64,000 nt of DNA, taken from the NCBI RefSeq assembly GCF_010015445.1, contig NC_053133.1, forward strand, positions 2,169,766-2,233,765, in the 5' to 3' direction. The notes beneath the pieces are model-generated. The model was not told where the DNA came from, did not search any database, and was given only the letters and a program-made list of their open reading frames with translations. The position numbers and the translations under genes were made by a program. Every line of letters begins with the position of its first letter. Positions within the stretch are counted from its first letter, which is position 1. Origin of the DNA: Perca fluviatilis (lineage: Eukaryota; Chordata; Actinopteri; Perciformes; Percidae). Positions 1-11,965 of the stretch are shown piece after piece.

Positions 1-1265
1 CTTCTTGCCCCGGGGGGTACTGGCAAATGCAACATCACATGTAGACCACACATTCTAAGTTTCATGTAAATCAGAATAACTTTTGCCAAGATAGAACCGT
101 TCATGTTTCGACACCCACCTACAGGAAGTTGTTCCTCCATAACTTGCGCATTGTGTTAGCTATCAAAATTCTTTAGTTACGAGGGTCCGTCGAGTCTATA
201 TCCAAGTTTTTGTGCAGACTGGACTCACGGCCCAGGAGGAGTTAGACAAAGTAGGTTTCCCATATATCGCAATGTGAATAATTAATAAAAAAAATTCTAA
301 CAGCGCCATCTAATGGCCGATTCACTCTAAATTTGGCATGGATGGTCAAGCCCCTATGCGGAACAACTTTGTCATGCTTGGTGGCAATCGGAATAAGTCT
401 TGGTAAGATACGCAACTTCCTGTTTCGACAGCCCCCTACAGGAAGTTGGTCCTCTGTAACTTGCGCATTGTGTTAGCTATCAAAATTCTTTTGATATGTT
501 TTTGTCATGAGGGTCCACCGAGTCTACGTGCACATTTTTGTGCAGATGAGACTCACGCTCTTGGAGGAGTTAAAAAAGGAGGTTTGCTCAAAGCAAATTT
601 GCTAATTAATTATAGAAATTAAAACCGCGCCATCTAAAGGCCAATTGACGCCATATTTGGCAGACAGCCTCATTGGCACATGAGGAACAAGAGTTTTAAG
701 TTTTGTGTCCATCGGAATAGCCATTGGCAAGATACAGCCATTCCTGTTTCCACACCCACCTACAGGAAGTTGGTTCTCCATAACTTGCGCATTGTTTTAG
801 CTATCACAATTCTTTTGATAACTCTTTGTCACGAGGGTCCTCCAAGTCTGTATGCAAGTTTTTGTGCCGATCGGACTCGCGCCTCAGGAGTAGTTAGACA
901 GAGTAGGTTTCCCATATATCAATATTTTGCGGATTAATTAAACAAAATTATAACAGCACCATCTAATGGCCGATTGCCGCCAAGTTTGGCAGAGATGCAA
1001 ATTCTACCATGAGAAAGACCTTGTCAAGTTTCGGGCCAATCGGAATAATTGTTGCCAAGATAATGCAACTTCCTGTTTAGACAGGAAGTTTCTATAACAT
1101 GCGCATTTTTTCAACTATCAAAATTCTCTGGATAACTTTTCGTCATGACGGTCAACAGATACTACCTGCAAAGATTCAAGAAGATTGAAAACACGGCCTA
1201 GGACAAGTTCGAAAGAATGTAAAACACCTGAAAAATGCATAATTAAAAATGTCCGCCTTCCGGTT
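1..1265. repeat. tandem array, units of about 325 bp, 4 copies
   Basis: The phrase CGCCATCTAATGGCCGATT, with variants, recurs near 301, 625 and 954. Each is followed by a GGCAAGATA-like motif, CAGGAAGTTGG and TTGCGCATTGTGTTAGC, so the units are roughly 325 bp long. The first unit is cut by the window edge and the last decays near 1260. The divergence between copies suggests an old array. The small open frames here are chance. Confidence 0.8.
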
Positions 1266-2160
1266 GGGCGGAGCTAATGAATGTAAATGAGAAATATGTC
1301 CGCAGTGATAAGAGAAATATGTGTATTAAATCTGGTGAAGATTGGAGCAACTATGTCCAAGTTAAGGCCTTCCACGCATTAGGAGGCGCTATGGAGCCCA
1401 CTTACAGGTATGGGCCAAATCGCTGTACAGTCTCGCAAAGCTCCCAGGTGTTTATGTGGGCGCCAATTTCTGTGAGTTTTCGTGTATATTGAGGCCGTCA
1501 AAAATGTTCCCAAGGGCTAAAACCAATTAGGGGGCGCTATAGAGCAACCATACGACTCTCAAGCCTAAATGTGTATTCAGATGAAAGAGTTTAATATTCT
1601 GCACATAGCTGCAAAATTTTAAGAGTTTTCGTCCATCCTAAAGTCCTCAAACAAGTGTTCGTAAAATGAAGATTATTGCACGAAAACCAAGATTTCGGAA
1701 ATTTTAGAATTTTCTAATTTTTTCTAAAAATAGCTCCATGGAGTTCAAGATGAGACCTATGTTCCCTCAAAAGTTGGTATATTAACTTATTACTTTTTTC
1801 GGAATTAAGGCGCACGTTAGGGGGCGATATGGAGCCCCCTGGCAACACCCGAGCCCAATCACTACAGAACTTTGCAATTTTCACCAGTTGTGACATGTGT
1901 GCAAATCTTTGTGAGTTTTCGTGCATGCTAACCCCCTCAAAAATGCGACGAAGGACTCGGAAAAATAATAATCTGATGAAAAACAATAGGTTCCTTCGCA
2001 CTTTCAGTGCAAGGCACCGTTGGGGCCTTGCACTTTCGTGCTCGGGCCCTAATTAGAAACCTTAGAAAAGCAATAGGGTTCCACAGCCCTGCTGTGCGAA
2101 TGGCGTAGCTTCGCTACCACCGATTCTTCCAGCCTCGGGCTTGGACCCCTAACAAGGGTA
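1266..2160. repeat. second repeat block with GGGCGCTATGGAGC motif
   Basis: The motif GGCGCTATGGAGC or close variants occurs near 1386, 1532 and 1821, each followed by similar text (GTGAGTTTTCGTG at about 1472 and 1911). The block ends in a stretch rich in TCGGGCCC-type motifs near 2040 and 2130. It looks like a diverged repeated unit of a fish-specific interspersed repeat whose class I cannot name. Confidence 0.6.
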
Positions 2161-2795
2161 ATGGTGGGCAGCTATTCACAGCAAGTAAAGTGTATGTCCA
2201 TTATGTTTGGAGCACGCTTATCTCAAAGGTTCTTTATAATTTCAGTTCATGGCCAGAGATATTTAGCTTTCTTTGACTTCCGTTGCTCTCATAAACAATG
2301 GATTGTAAAGTTTGTAAGTACACCAGAAGTTGATGTAAATAACATTTACCTGTTGGCTTCTGCTCTCTGCTGTTGTTGTTGCTGCTGTAAGACGAGTGCT
2401 TAGGGCCGTCTACAAATTACAACACCGAAAAGAGATGCAACAAAAATATTTTTTAATTTAACTTTTTTTTTAAAGGAATATTTCACCGCTGGAAAGCTGA
2501 ATATATCTTTAAATTGGGTCACTTATGTAGTAAAAATGTGAAAAAAAAATTGAAATTGGTGCCTTCTAGGCCGAGAAAAGCCAGAAAATGTGTTTTGGTC
2601 TTATATGGATGAAAAACACCAAATCCCAGAATGCACCTGCTTCGTTGCTTTGAGTCCACTCCCAAGCCACACCTACCGCTTGACAGACCCGGACAGACCG
2701 ACAGAGGCATTCAACTCAAGCGTGTTTTATTGTCATTTCAACCATATACACGAAACGTTTCATCGTGACTCAAGTGGTGTTACACATTTAACATA

Positions 2796-2857
2796 TATAA
2801 AAACGACATTATATAAAAACAACATTATATAAAAACGACATTATATAAAAACGACAT
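2796..2857. repeat. 16-bp tandem repeat, about 4 copies
   Basis: The unit TATAAAAACGACATTA is repeated nearly four times, with one G-to-A variant in the second copy. Confidence 0.85.
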
Positions 2858-2895
2858 ACGAAACAGGCTACATTTAGTACACACACTTTATAGGC

Positions 2896-3960
2896 TCCGT
2901 AAAGTTTAGCTAACGCATACTAGCATTAGCGCTTGGTGGGCTGTAAACACCGAGCATAAACACAGCCGTGAATTAGTGTGTAATGTAGAATGGTCGGCAT
3001 TTAACAGTCACAAACTCCACCAGCAGTTAGCAGTTAAATGGATACAAATCACCACATTTCTGCACCACTCGGTGTTAACACAGCCCACCTCTTTTACCTG
3101 GCGACAGAGCATCTCTAGCCCGGAGGGCTAGCAGGCCTGGTAGCTGGACAGTCCGTACACTATTCAGGCATGTTTCCACAACAAAAACAAAGTCTCTGAA
3201 CTCACGTTGGGGAGTGTCGTGAAGTTGGATGTAGTCCAGTTTGTGGTCTAAATGAGCGGACACTTGCAAGCAGGATCAGAAAGTTCAGCTAACGATACTA
3301 GCATTGGTGTAGCTAAACACAGAGTATAAACACAGGCGAATTAGCGTGGAATGTCGAATGGTCGATTTAACATACAAACTCCACCACAGTTACAGTTAAA
3401 TGTAAAACACCACATTTCTGCACCACTGTGTTAAAACCACCCTTTTACCTGCGACAGAGCATTCTAGCGGGGCTAGCAGGCCTGGTAGCTGGACAGTCCG
3501 GTACACTATTCAGGCATGTTTCCACAAAAAACACAAAGTCTCTGAACTCACGTTGGGAGTGTCGTTGAAGTTGGATGTAGTCCAGTTTGTGGTCTAAATG
3601 AGCGGACACTTGCAAGCAGGATCCGTAAAGTTCAGCTAACGCATACTAGCATTGGTGTAGCTAAACACAGAGTATAAACACAGGCGTGAATTAGCGTGGA
3701 ATGTCGAATGGTCGGCATTTAACAGTCACAAGCTCCACCAGCAGTTAGCAGTAGCTAGTTGGATTTTATTTCTACACCAGTCCACCTCCACGGGCGGCGA
3801 GGCAGCCTGGTAGCTGGATAGTCCTGGTTCCGGTACACTGTTGTTCAGGCATGTTTCCACAACAACAAAACACAGCAGTCACTGAACTCACGTTGGGAGT
3901 TTCGTTGAAGGAGGATGTAGTCCAGCTTGTTGTTTAATGAGCAGACACTTGCAAGCAGAC
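2896..3960. repeat. threefold internal tandem repeat, about 340-380 bp units
   Basis: Copies begin near 2896, 3276 and 3623 at AAAGTTYAGCTAACG and end near CACTTGCAAGCAGGAT. Shared text includes GCAGGCCTGGTAGCTGGACA and GGATGTAGTCCAGTTTGTGG. Copy 2 shows many single-base losses relative to copies 1 and 3. No conserved reading frame spans the units, so they are not protein repeats. Confidence 0.8.
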
Positions 3961-4739
3961 AGGTGGACAGCTAGCGTTAGCTTTCCACCTAGCCGATGAG
4001 GATGTCCCCTAGCCGCGCGCGCATTGAGCGACACCGCTGGTCTCCTCGCAGGCGTAAGCGCTGCGTAGTGTGCCGAGTATTGCGTCTGTAATAACGTTTC
4101 CTCCATATTCTCCGATCTGTACCGATGTATCCCGGTGGTACACACGTCCGGTAGTTTGAATGCAGATAATTGTTGTAAATGTTTTCTGCTGAAAACCGAG
4201 AGCCTGTTTAGCGAAGATTCAAGATGGCTGACAGTTGTTTTCATTCGGAATACCTCGGCCAGACTCGGCAGTCCAACCCCCTGTGGGCGTGTTGAAAACA
4301 TACGGAAGTAGATCCTACTACTGGCTGTAGTCCTTTGCCTCTGGCCCAAAAATCTTCCAATGACGCAAAAATCGTCATTTTACGTCATCGGAAGATTCTC
4401 TCGTCTCAGGGGGACATGAGGGAGGGAGGCACGGTCATTCAGAAATACTATCGGGTTTCTACTGATACAAAGCTGAATGCTAAATCGGTGAAGTATCCCT
4501 TTAAAGTAAGTGCTGTAGTATAACTAGCAGGAGACAAGTAATAACTGAGGTAAGTTTGGAGACATTACCTTATTTAATCATTAAATTTCGGTGTAGTAAT
4601 TTGTAGAGGGCCCTAAGCACTCGTATAACTGCAGGTAGCAGCAGCAGCAACAGAGAGCAGAAGAGAGCAGGCAAGTGTTCATAAACTTCTGGTGTACTTA
4701 CAAACTTTCCAATCCATCATTTTATGAGTGCATAACCTG

Positions 4740-6220
4740 TTTGTACTACTGTAGACGTTTGGTATCATTTCGGGCATTATTAGTGGGGTAACTTACAAGA
4801 TACAAACGTGGGTCCATTAGCCCCTGCGCTAAGCTATTCAGCTGATAACGCTACTCTAGCTAACTCTCCCAATGTTAGACCCAGGTGAAAAAAGCTTCTG
4901 GGGGGGTGTTTGGCTCGAGATCATGGTGCAAAGGACCCTAGGGTGAATTACTCCGAACCATCACTTTAACCTCTATCAATAACCTGCAGGTGTCTATGCT
5001 GTTATCTAACTCACAACTGTCATAAGTACACACTCAAAAAATACTCGGTCAAGTGAGTTTTGAGTATGCTGGATTAGGTGAGGCTCACCAGAAGGAAGGG
5101 AGAGAGAAAAGAATATATATATATTATTGGGTTGTTTTCTAATGCAGGAGAAATAATGCCCCAAATATTAGTTGACCTAGTTGACCCCATACACAGGTGG
5201 CTGACAAGAGATTATGGGCTTGAGCAATGACAAGTTATCATAACACAAATATCTTAAATATTGCTAACCTTGCATTAAAAGTGTCATAATTTACTGAATG
5301 ACACCTTATGACAACAGTCATATACATTGATAAAGACTCCTTAATGTCTATGACAGGTGTCATGTCATGGTTAAGACGGTGTCATGTCAGTCTAATGTCC
5401 ACCCCTTCAAGTAAAGTGTTTTTAACTGTTTTGGAAATAATCCAAATTTGGATGAATTGTTCAGAGTGTCTTCATATTGAGTGTAGAGTAAACCGTTAAT
5501 GTCTTTTTTTAAACTAAATTGGTGGCAATTATAAGTTCAAACTTGTAAAAAGCTTGTTTTGTCTAAACAGAACTAAAATGTTTATAAAAATATATAAACA
5601 TTTTAGTTAAATTGATGATCCAACAGAAATGCGGTTATGGCATTGTTACTAGGTCAAAATAACCACATATGGCTAAATAGCCCAATGGAAATAATTTAAT
5701 TAACACTAAAACTGGGTCAATTTTATTTTAGTGTGAATAGGAAAAAACTGCAGATGTAAAGGTTTTAAAATCTAATTCAAATCCCAGTCTTGCGTATGAA
5801 AGTCTCCCCATCCACCACCCCCCAACCTCCACACAACCTCCGCAAAGCAAAGCACTACAGAGGGCAAGATTTCAGTGGGCTACTCTTCAATCAGTGCTAG
5901 TTGATTTCATTATCTGAGCGCCAGCTACCCTCAACAAGCCCCAGAAATCTGTAAATCATAATATCTAATCAATATATTACTATATTGATTGTTGTCAAAC
6001 ATTAAAAACCAGCACATTTGCCTGGCTGGAAATGTGTTGGTTCCTACCTGTCTATAAACAGTAGCATTGTCAACACTGCATAATTGCATTACATAATTAA
6101 ATAGTATACATTGTTCATGATCACGTTACCAAATCAATCAGTGATATTTGCATTGTGACTTCACAATATACTCTTTCATTGTTGAAATGAACTAAAAGCT
6201 ATGCATTGCAACATAATAAA
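4740..6220. other. non-coding stretch with minor repeats
   Basis: AT-rich DNA without a recognisable exon. At about 5222-5430 is a passage rich in TGTCAT motifs ending CACCCCTTCAAGTAAAGTG, which I recognise as the end of a common fish interspersed repeat. A perfect 16-bp hairpin is at 5571-5608. Nothing else stands out. Confidence 0.5.
5571..5608. repeat. perfect hairpin, 16-bp stem, 6-nt loop
   Basis: AACTAAAATGTTTATA (5571-5586) is the exact reverse complement of 5593-5608, separated by AAAATA. It is AT-rich. No flanking duplication was identified, so it may be the remnant of a tiny MITE or a chance palindrome. Confidence 0.7.
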
Positions 6221-6222
6221 TG

Positions 6223-6225
6223 TGT

Positions 6226-6258
<33 letters not shown>
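6223..6258. repeat. (CA)n microsatellite
   Basis: Uninterrupted CA dinucleotides of about 36 bases. A second CA tract lies at 6499-6530. Apparent reading frames here translate to Thr-His repeats and are artefacts. Confidence 0.95.
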
Positions 6259-6498
6259 ACAATGTCCAGTTGTCCCCCCCCCCAGCCCCCAGCTCAGTCT
6301 CTGCTTTTGGTGACATTACTGACCACATCTTGCCTCTCCCTGCAATTTCCTTCTAATAAGCTTTTGAAGCAAGAGAGGAGGGAGCTGATGGAGAGGCTGA
6401 TTAAAGACAATCTGCTGCTGCTCAGGAGGAAAACACCATTTGATATTCCCACAGACACACACACTCAGAGATTCATGAGACATGAACACATCCAAATA

Positions 6499-6529
<31 letters not shown>

Positions 6530-6530
6530 G

Positions 6531-9180
6531 TTTGTAGACGCACGTACACGTTCACACAGACCCACCAACGCAGACTGAATAATTCACTAAGACCAGACCT
6601 TCGGGGTTCTGCAGTCTGCCAGTTTGTGTGTGTGCATGCGGTGTGTTTGCATGTGTGTGAGTGACTGTGTATCTGTGAGTGTGTGCATGTGCTTGGAATC
6701 TCCCTGAGTATGCTGCGTAGGCGGATAGGGAGGGAAGCCCATGTTTTAGAATCACAAGTCAACACACCAATTCCCGCCTGCTAGACACAGAGACAGAGAG
6801 ATAAAGAAAGCGCAAGTGAGATTTAGGAAAGTGGAGAGAAGGATGAATGAAGATATAAACTGGATGAAAGGATGAAATAAAGAGAAATATTGAGAGAAAA
6901 TTAGAAAATAGACAAAGAAGCAGAGGCATGTGTTTGGTGGGTTTACAGTGGCAGGCTGAAGAGATTCTTTTGTCTCTACCCATTTCTGACTGAGCAATTG
7001 CCATGGAAACTGAACATTTGACACATGCTAAATTCTCAAACACAGAGAGCTGACACTCACAATACATTCAGACTAAATGTAGTACCCTTTATATGCTAGA
7101 GTGTCTCTTAAACAAGCCAGCCAGTGTCCAAAAACATGAACACAGTTCAGTTTATTCTCAGAGTTTTATACTGATTAACTGATGTATAAAGTGTAAGGAT
7201 CCATTTCAGTGTTTGCATCGACTAAATAAGTGATGGATAGAAAATCTTCCACCAAACCCTTGTTGATTTTGTTGTAGATTCCACGTTTTCCATCTTTAGA
7301 CAGTCCATTTTTTTCTCTAGTTGTACAATTGTACGTGTAGATGCTTAGTCAGTATACCGAGTAACAACGTCCACTTGTATAACCATGTACACACCCAAAT
7401 ATACACCGATACATACACATTTCTGTAAATGTATTTTTGTGAATGTTTTGCCTTTATTGAAAAGCTCATTGTAGGAAGGCAGACAGTCCATGAGCGGAGA
7501 GAGGGGTAAAATGTAACAAAGGTCCAATTAGGTTATGGGGCACCCCACCTTTCTATCACTTTGACTAAATAATTTTGACCCAAGGTCCACTTACAAGCTT
7601 TTTCCACAGCTTTCAACTGCAAATGGAGTTGCGTCAGTTGTCATCACACGACAGAAGTGTGAGATGTATATCATTTGATCATATATGAGAGGAGAGATTG
7701 TCTCTGTTAAAGTCTCTTGGTTCTTGTTGAGGTTACTTGCCGTTTAACCAATGTAGTGTCCCCTACACCACGGCAGTCTTTCTTTTGGTTTGTGGTAAGT
7801 GCTGACTCTTTGCGACTTGAAGACTCTTGTAAGATCTTCTGACAGTCAAGACACATACAGGGGTCTCACTGGGAAACTTCTGTTGGTCCCTGTTGAACAG
7901 TGTCTATCCTGGTCATAAGTCGGGGCAGGATTCTCATCATCCAATCCTTAAACCCACTGGCCCGGTATGCCCGCTGGAGACAACTAAAGTAACCCCATTC
8001 ACTTATGAATACCAATAGAAGTGGTTGCAAGCTCCGGAAATAGCTAGAAAGAGGACCGTGAGTTAGTGTTGCTTTTTTTAAACTATTATTCCATCAGTTT
8101 GTATTATTATTTCACATGATTGAGTAAGTTTACGTTATGTCATGTTTATGTAAAGCAGCTTTTTCTCACCTTGCACTCCACCGCTTTAGACTGCAGCTGT
8201 ATTTTTTCTTTCTCTAGTGGTCCAAGCTATAGAGAGTTCCAGAGAAATGATGACTAGGAAGAATAACACAGTCCATTGAGTCATACTGAATGAATTGTAG
8301 TGTTTCCAGCTCAATGCTAGTATTTTCTTAGCAGCCGTCAGATCAAAAAGAAAACTCTTCAGAGGGAAAGTGATGTGTCATCATTTTAAAGTAAAGCCTT
8401 TTGTAAAATATATATTCAAGTTCTAATTACGCGTCAAAACCCATTTGCCATTAGGGAGCAAATCTGGGCATTGCATGTAAGTAAGTTTCCACTTCTTTCG
8501 GTTAAATAGATGTGGAACAATGCTGGAGTTGAAAACTCTTCCAAAGGACCAAGTAAAATTTATGTATACATTTCTAATAACCAATACCCACTGCCATATG
8601 AGCCATGTGCCAGTGACTGATGGGATAAGAGACACCTTTATTGATCCCCAGCTGGAAAATGAGTGCATCGTGGATTAATGGTGTTCTCCATCTAGTACTG
8701 TCACTGTAAACCAGTCCAGCCTCCAGCTGTCAGCTCACAGGTGGGACACATCTGTCGGAGTCCCTCCCGGTTATCATCCAATAGTCATTCAAACTCGACT
8801 CCCATCTCTCTCCCAGTGCCAGAGAAATAATTAGAGGACGTCTAACTTCCATCCGGTTTGCTTAGCTTTGCAAAAGCGTTACAGTAGTTCCCCAAAATGT
8901 CTTTTCAAAATGTACTCACATTTTTGTCCCATTAGAGATGCTGGCCACACACACTGTTAGCAAGACAGAAGTGTACACTGCTGGAGGAGAACTGCTGATG
9001 TCATCAGTGTGAGACAGCTGACAGGCGGATAGGGGGGGTCCTGTCATGTTTTGACAGCCATAGCATTTCATTTCTTTTCATTATTCAGTCCGTTTTCTTA
9101 ACAGTGTGTGTAAATAATACATTTCCACCAATATGCTTTCATTTATTTACTGAACAGAAAAGTGTAGCTGTGTAAACATA
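6531..9180. other. non-coding, no gene recognised
   Basis: Read on both strands: no exon with convincing splice sites, no transposase, no RT motif. Only short TG-rich and purine-rich patches (6600-6700, 6780-6920). Treated as intron or intergenic sequence. Confidence 0.5.
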
Positions 9181-9665
9181 CACGCCACTTTCCTAAAGCC
9201 AAACGGCGTGTTGTCTGTACGCATTTTGAGCTATCCACTTGTATGTCTACGCTGTATACAGCAGACGTAAACATACCCACCAAGTGGCGTCGCCACGTTG
9301 CGCATTATCGCGAGAACATGACGTACTATCGTGACAACAACGTCACATGCGTGTAAAAAAAAAAAAACACGCTTAGCAAAACAATAAACGGTTGGGTTTA
9401 GGAAAGAAACATTGGGGAAGGCTTAAAAAAAAAAAAACGCTGAAAAGTCACAACACGCAGGATGCAATCCCAGCTCTCCGGGGTGAAAGTCCTGTGTTTT
9501 ACCCATCTGCCATTCCAACTAACGTCCCTTTATACTACTCGCTACGGTGAAAATTCACGCCTAATGTAGGTCAATGGTGGGCAAATTGCGTTGATAAATA
9601 TGCTAAAAATGCGTCTTGATAACACGCCAAAATCGACGAACTGGTGTGTCATACATACGCCACTT
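9180..9665. repeat. interspersed repeat of unknown class
   Basis: The segment begins and ends with ACGCCACTT-type text (9181-9191 and 9655-9664), carries two A-rich runs and the phrase AACGGTTGGGTTTAGG that recurs in fish repeats, and contains a region (9460-9520) resembling the reverse complement of a tRNA-like head. I cannot assign a family. Confidence 0.45.
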
Positions 9666-9904
9666 CATGAGATCAGTCTGCATGGGAGATAAACAGCATA
9701 TATATTTGGCAAATACATGAGGAAAAATAGGGACAGATATTCTATAATATATAATAGACTCTACAACTACTAAGATCAAGATTTTAGTTTTAGATAAGTT
9801 TTGCACTCAAACTTAATATTTATTATTGATGCTAAATTGGGTTCAATTTTATCATACATGTACTATTGAATATAAAATAATTTTTCTTAAGATCAACATC
9901 CCCC

Positions 9905-10083
9905 AGTGGCCGGGTTGGCTCAGTGGGTAGAGCAGGCACACGTACACTGAGAGGTTTATGCCTCGACGCAGAGGTCTAGGATTGGAATCCAACCTGTGAC
10001 GATTTCCTGCATGTCTTCCCCCTCTCTCTCCCCTTTCTCACCTAGCTGTCCTGTCAATTAAAGGTGGAAAAGCCCAAAAATAA
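9905..10083 (+). mobile_element. tRNA-derived SINE
   Basis: The head resembles a tRNA: a good A box (TGGCTCAGTGGG at about 9915) and a degenerate B box (GGATTGGAATCC near 9980). It is followed by the body typical of a common percomorph SINE, with CTGTGACGATTTCCTGCATG and the C-T-rich block before AATTAAAGG, ending in an A-rich tail. It is non-coding, of about 180 bp, transcribed by RNA polymerase III when active. Confidence 0.85.
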
Positions 10084-11685
10084 TCACATCCCTGTTTCCA
10101 CAACCCCCGTTTTTGGTAGGACTACTTGTTAATGCCAGGTTATGATGAATGAACTAGTTTGTACAACATGTTGTCCTTCCATGTCTGAAGGTAAAGATGT
10201 TTATAGCTGTTCTGAATGGCTAGGCAATCATAGTGTTGCACTCAGTTGTACACACACAAAAAGTGACTGGAGTCATAGAAATAGAGAGAAGATCATATCC
10301 GGCTTCCTTTCTCTTCCAATCTGACAGATTGCTGTGCAAAATGGCAGTGCTTATTTGGAAAAGTAACAAGAATGTTTTGGATGCAATTCCAACTTTGGAA
10401 AGGTGTGGGCGGACTAGGTATTAGACACAGTTCGACCAGCTGACAAGCACCTCAATTGAGGCTTACTGACACCTTACAGGAGAGACTACACAACAACCTA
10501 TAAGCATCCTGATGAGGTCAAGTCAAAAATCTGTTTGACTGAAGCTGACTCTTGTGTGTATTTAGAAGCCAGACAGGAAGTTGGAGAATCTTTTTCAGTG
10601 AATGTGCTGACAGAGCAGCTTTCATTTAAAACAAATGGGCCACCATGTTTGTATTCCTTATCCATGGTATCCATACTGTACATTACTTGAAACAATAATA
10701 AATGGAAATAAAGATGTGGTTAGGAACAAATCCCACGCAAATGCAATCTGAAGGTCACCGGACGGAAAGCATGGATTCCCTTCTTCCACACAGTTTTGGA
10801 TTCAGTCATGCGACCTGGCACTTTTCAGAGTGTACACACCGCTCCAGTCCCCCAACAGTCGTTAGGAGTGATAATCCCATAATCACTGCGATCCTTAATG
10901 GGCTGTTTTGCTCTGAAGTGTCTCAGGCTACAGTGTGTACAGCGTCTCCCCCTGCCTTAACGAGGTTATGCAGATTTATGCAAATTAGGTCTAATCCCTG
11001 GAACGCTGGGGACTCCGGGTCTTTAAGTCGGTTAGCTGGCCTTTTCTGTGCGATCGCTTTTGGGTTGGCAGAGGCGTCACGGTGAATGAGAGAGAGAGTC
11101 CGAACAGGTGAGAGGGAGACAAAGGGAGAATGGATGAGAGAGGTGTGATCAAGTTTTAGAAGAAACCGGAGGAGGGAGACTTGATGAATGGGAGGACGAG
11201 AGTGAAAGGGCAGCTGCCAGGAGATAAAGCAGTGACAAATAGAGGTACAGGCAAAGGGCTGAGAGGAGAAGGACAGCAAAATACTGGGAGCTGCCAAAGC
11301 AGCCGGACGGTCGCACTTGGCTGTTTTGCTTCAACTTTGGTCAACTTTGGATTTCAAAAGATAGGAGGTGATAAACAGGCACTCGCACCCACTTTTACCT
11401 CTGAGTCACAAAAAGTACAGCACTTATTGATCCCGACACCCATATTTGAAGGTGATGAATTCATTTTGGTTTTTGAATTTTGACTGTTTGAGATGATAAG
11501 GCAATAAGACTGGGTGACATTATAACACAATGTCTAGTAACATTTCAGAATTTTGTTCCTAAACAGCAGCAAATTAAGTTTTCTCCCTGTTTCAATTACT
11601 TATCATAAGCATGCATCAGAAATGCTCGCATCACATTCTGTTTTAGATTGCTGCAGCACTGTACTGTATCAAACAGCTGTAGGCT
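10084..11685. other. non-coding, no gene recognised
   Basis: Contains only chance frames. The longest (about 127 codons at 10702-11085) shows no domain, no splice context and no family resemblance. A purine-rich patch lies at 11080-11290. Confidence 0.5.
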
Positions 11686-11689
11686 GGCT

Positions 11690-11965
11690 GAGTTGTCATC
11701 GTGCAATAAGTAGGTTATTGGGGTTATGCAATGTTAGTGGTGCAATACATGGGCTGTTGGATTGTTCAATATGTCATTATGTACTGCATAGGTTATGTGG
11801 AAATGTGTCATTTGTGAAATATGTTGGCTATTTGAGTTGTGCATTATGTCATTTTGTGCAATACGTAGGCTACTGGGGTTGTGCAATATGTTAGTTGTGC
11901 AATATGTAGGCTATTTGGGTTGTGCATTATGTCAGTGCACTGTCATTTTGTGCAATACGTACAGG
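11690..11965. repeat. degenerate minisatellite, unit about 45-55 bp
   Basis: The phrase TGTGCAATATGTAGGCTATT in variants recurs six or more times with intervening TGCATTATGTCATTTTG. The copies are diverged and of unequal length. Confidence 0.65.

Larger units (their letters stand above)
2474..4500. mobile_element. non-autonomous TTAA-target DNA transposon (Kolobok/T2-like)
   Basis: The left end reads TTAA then AGGAATATTTCACCG, and the right end, reverse complemented, reads TTAA then AGGGATACTTCACCG. Both sides carry TTAA (2470-2473 and 4501-4504), giving a 2027-bp element. TTAAAGG ends with TTAA duplication are typical of the T2/Kolobok group; piggyBac also uses TTAA. No transposase frame is present. 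The inside is filled by a 16-bp tandem repeat (2796-2857) and a threefold repeat of about 350 bp (2896-3960). Confidence 0.7.
2287..4733. repeat. foldback repeat (inverted arms 2287-2430 and 4592-4733)
   Basis: The left arm and the reverse complement of the right arm share long stretches, including AAAGTTTGTAAGTACACCAG and ACGAGTGCTTAGGGCC followed by TCTACAAATTAC. Arm length is about 140 bp with moderate divergence and small indels. Between the arms lies the TTAA-flanked element 2474-4500. The simplest reading is an older MITE-like foldback of about 400 bp that received a later insertion near its centre. Confidence 0.75.

Noticed and set aside
3888..4349. 153-codon minus-strand frame in the TTAA element
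   Set aside because: It overlaps the internal tandem repeat and the right end of a non-autonomous element and shows no transposase motif.
9905..10083. Possible tRNA gene
   Set aside because: The A box is good but the B box and acceptor stem are degenerate, and a non-tRNA body follows. It is a SINE.
10702..11085. 127-codon plus-strand frame overlapping a 124-codon minus-strand frame
   Set aside because: No recognisable domain, no family, no splice signals. The length is within chance for this composition.
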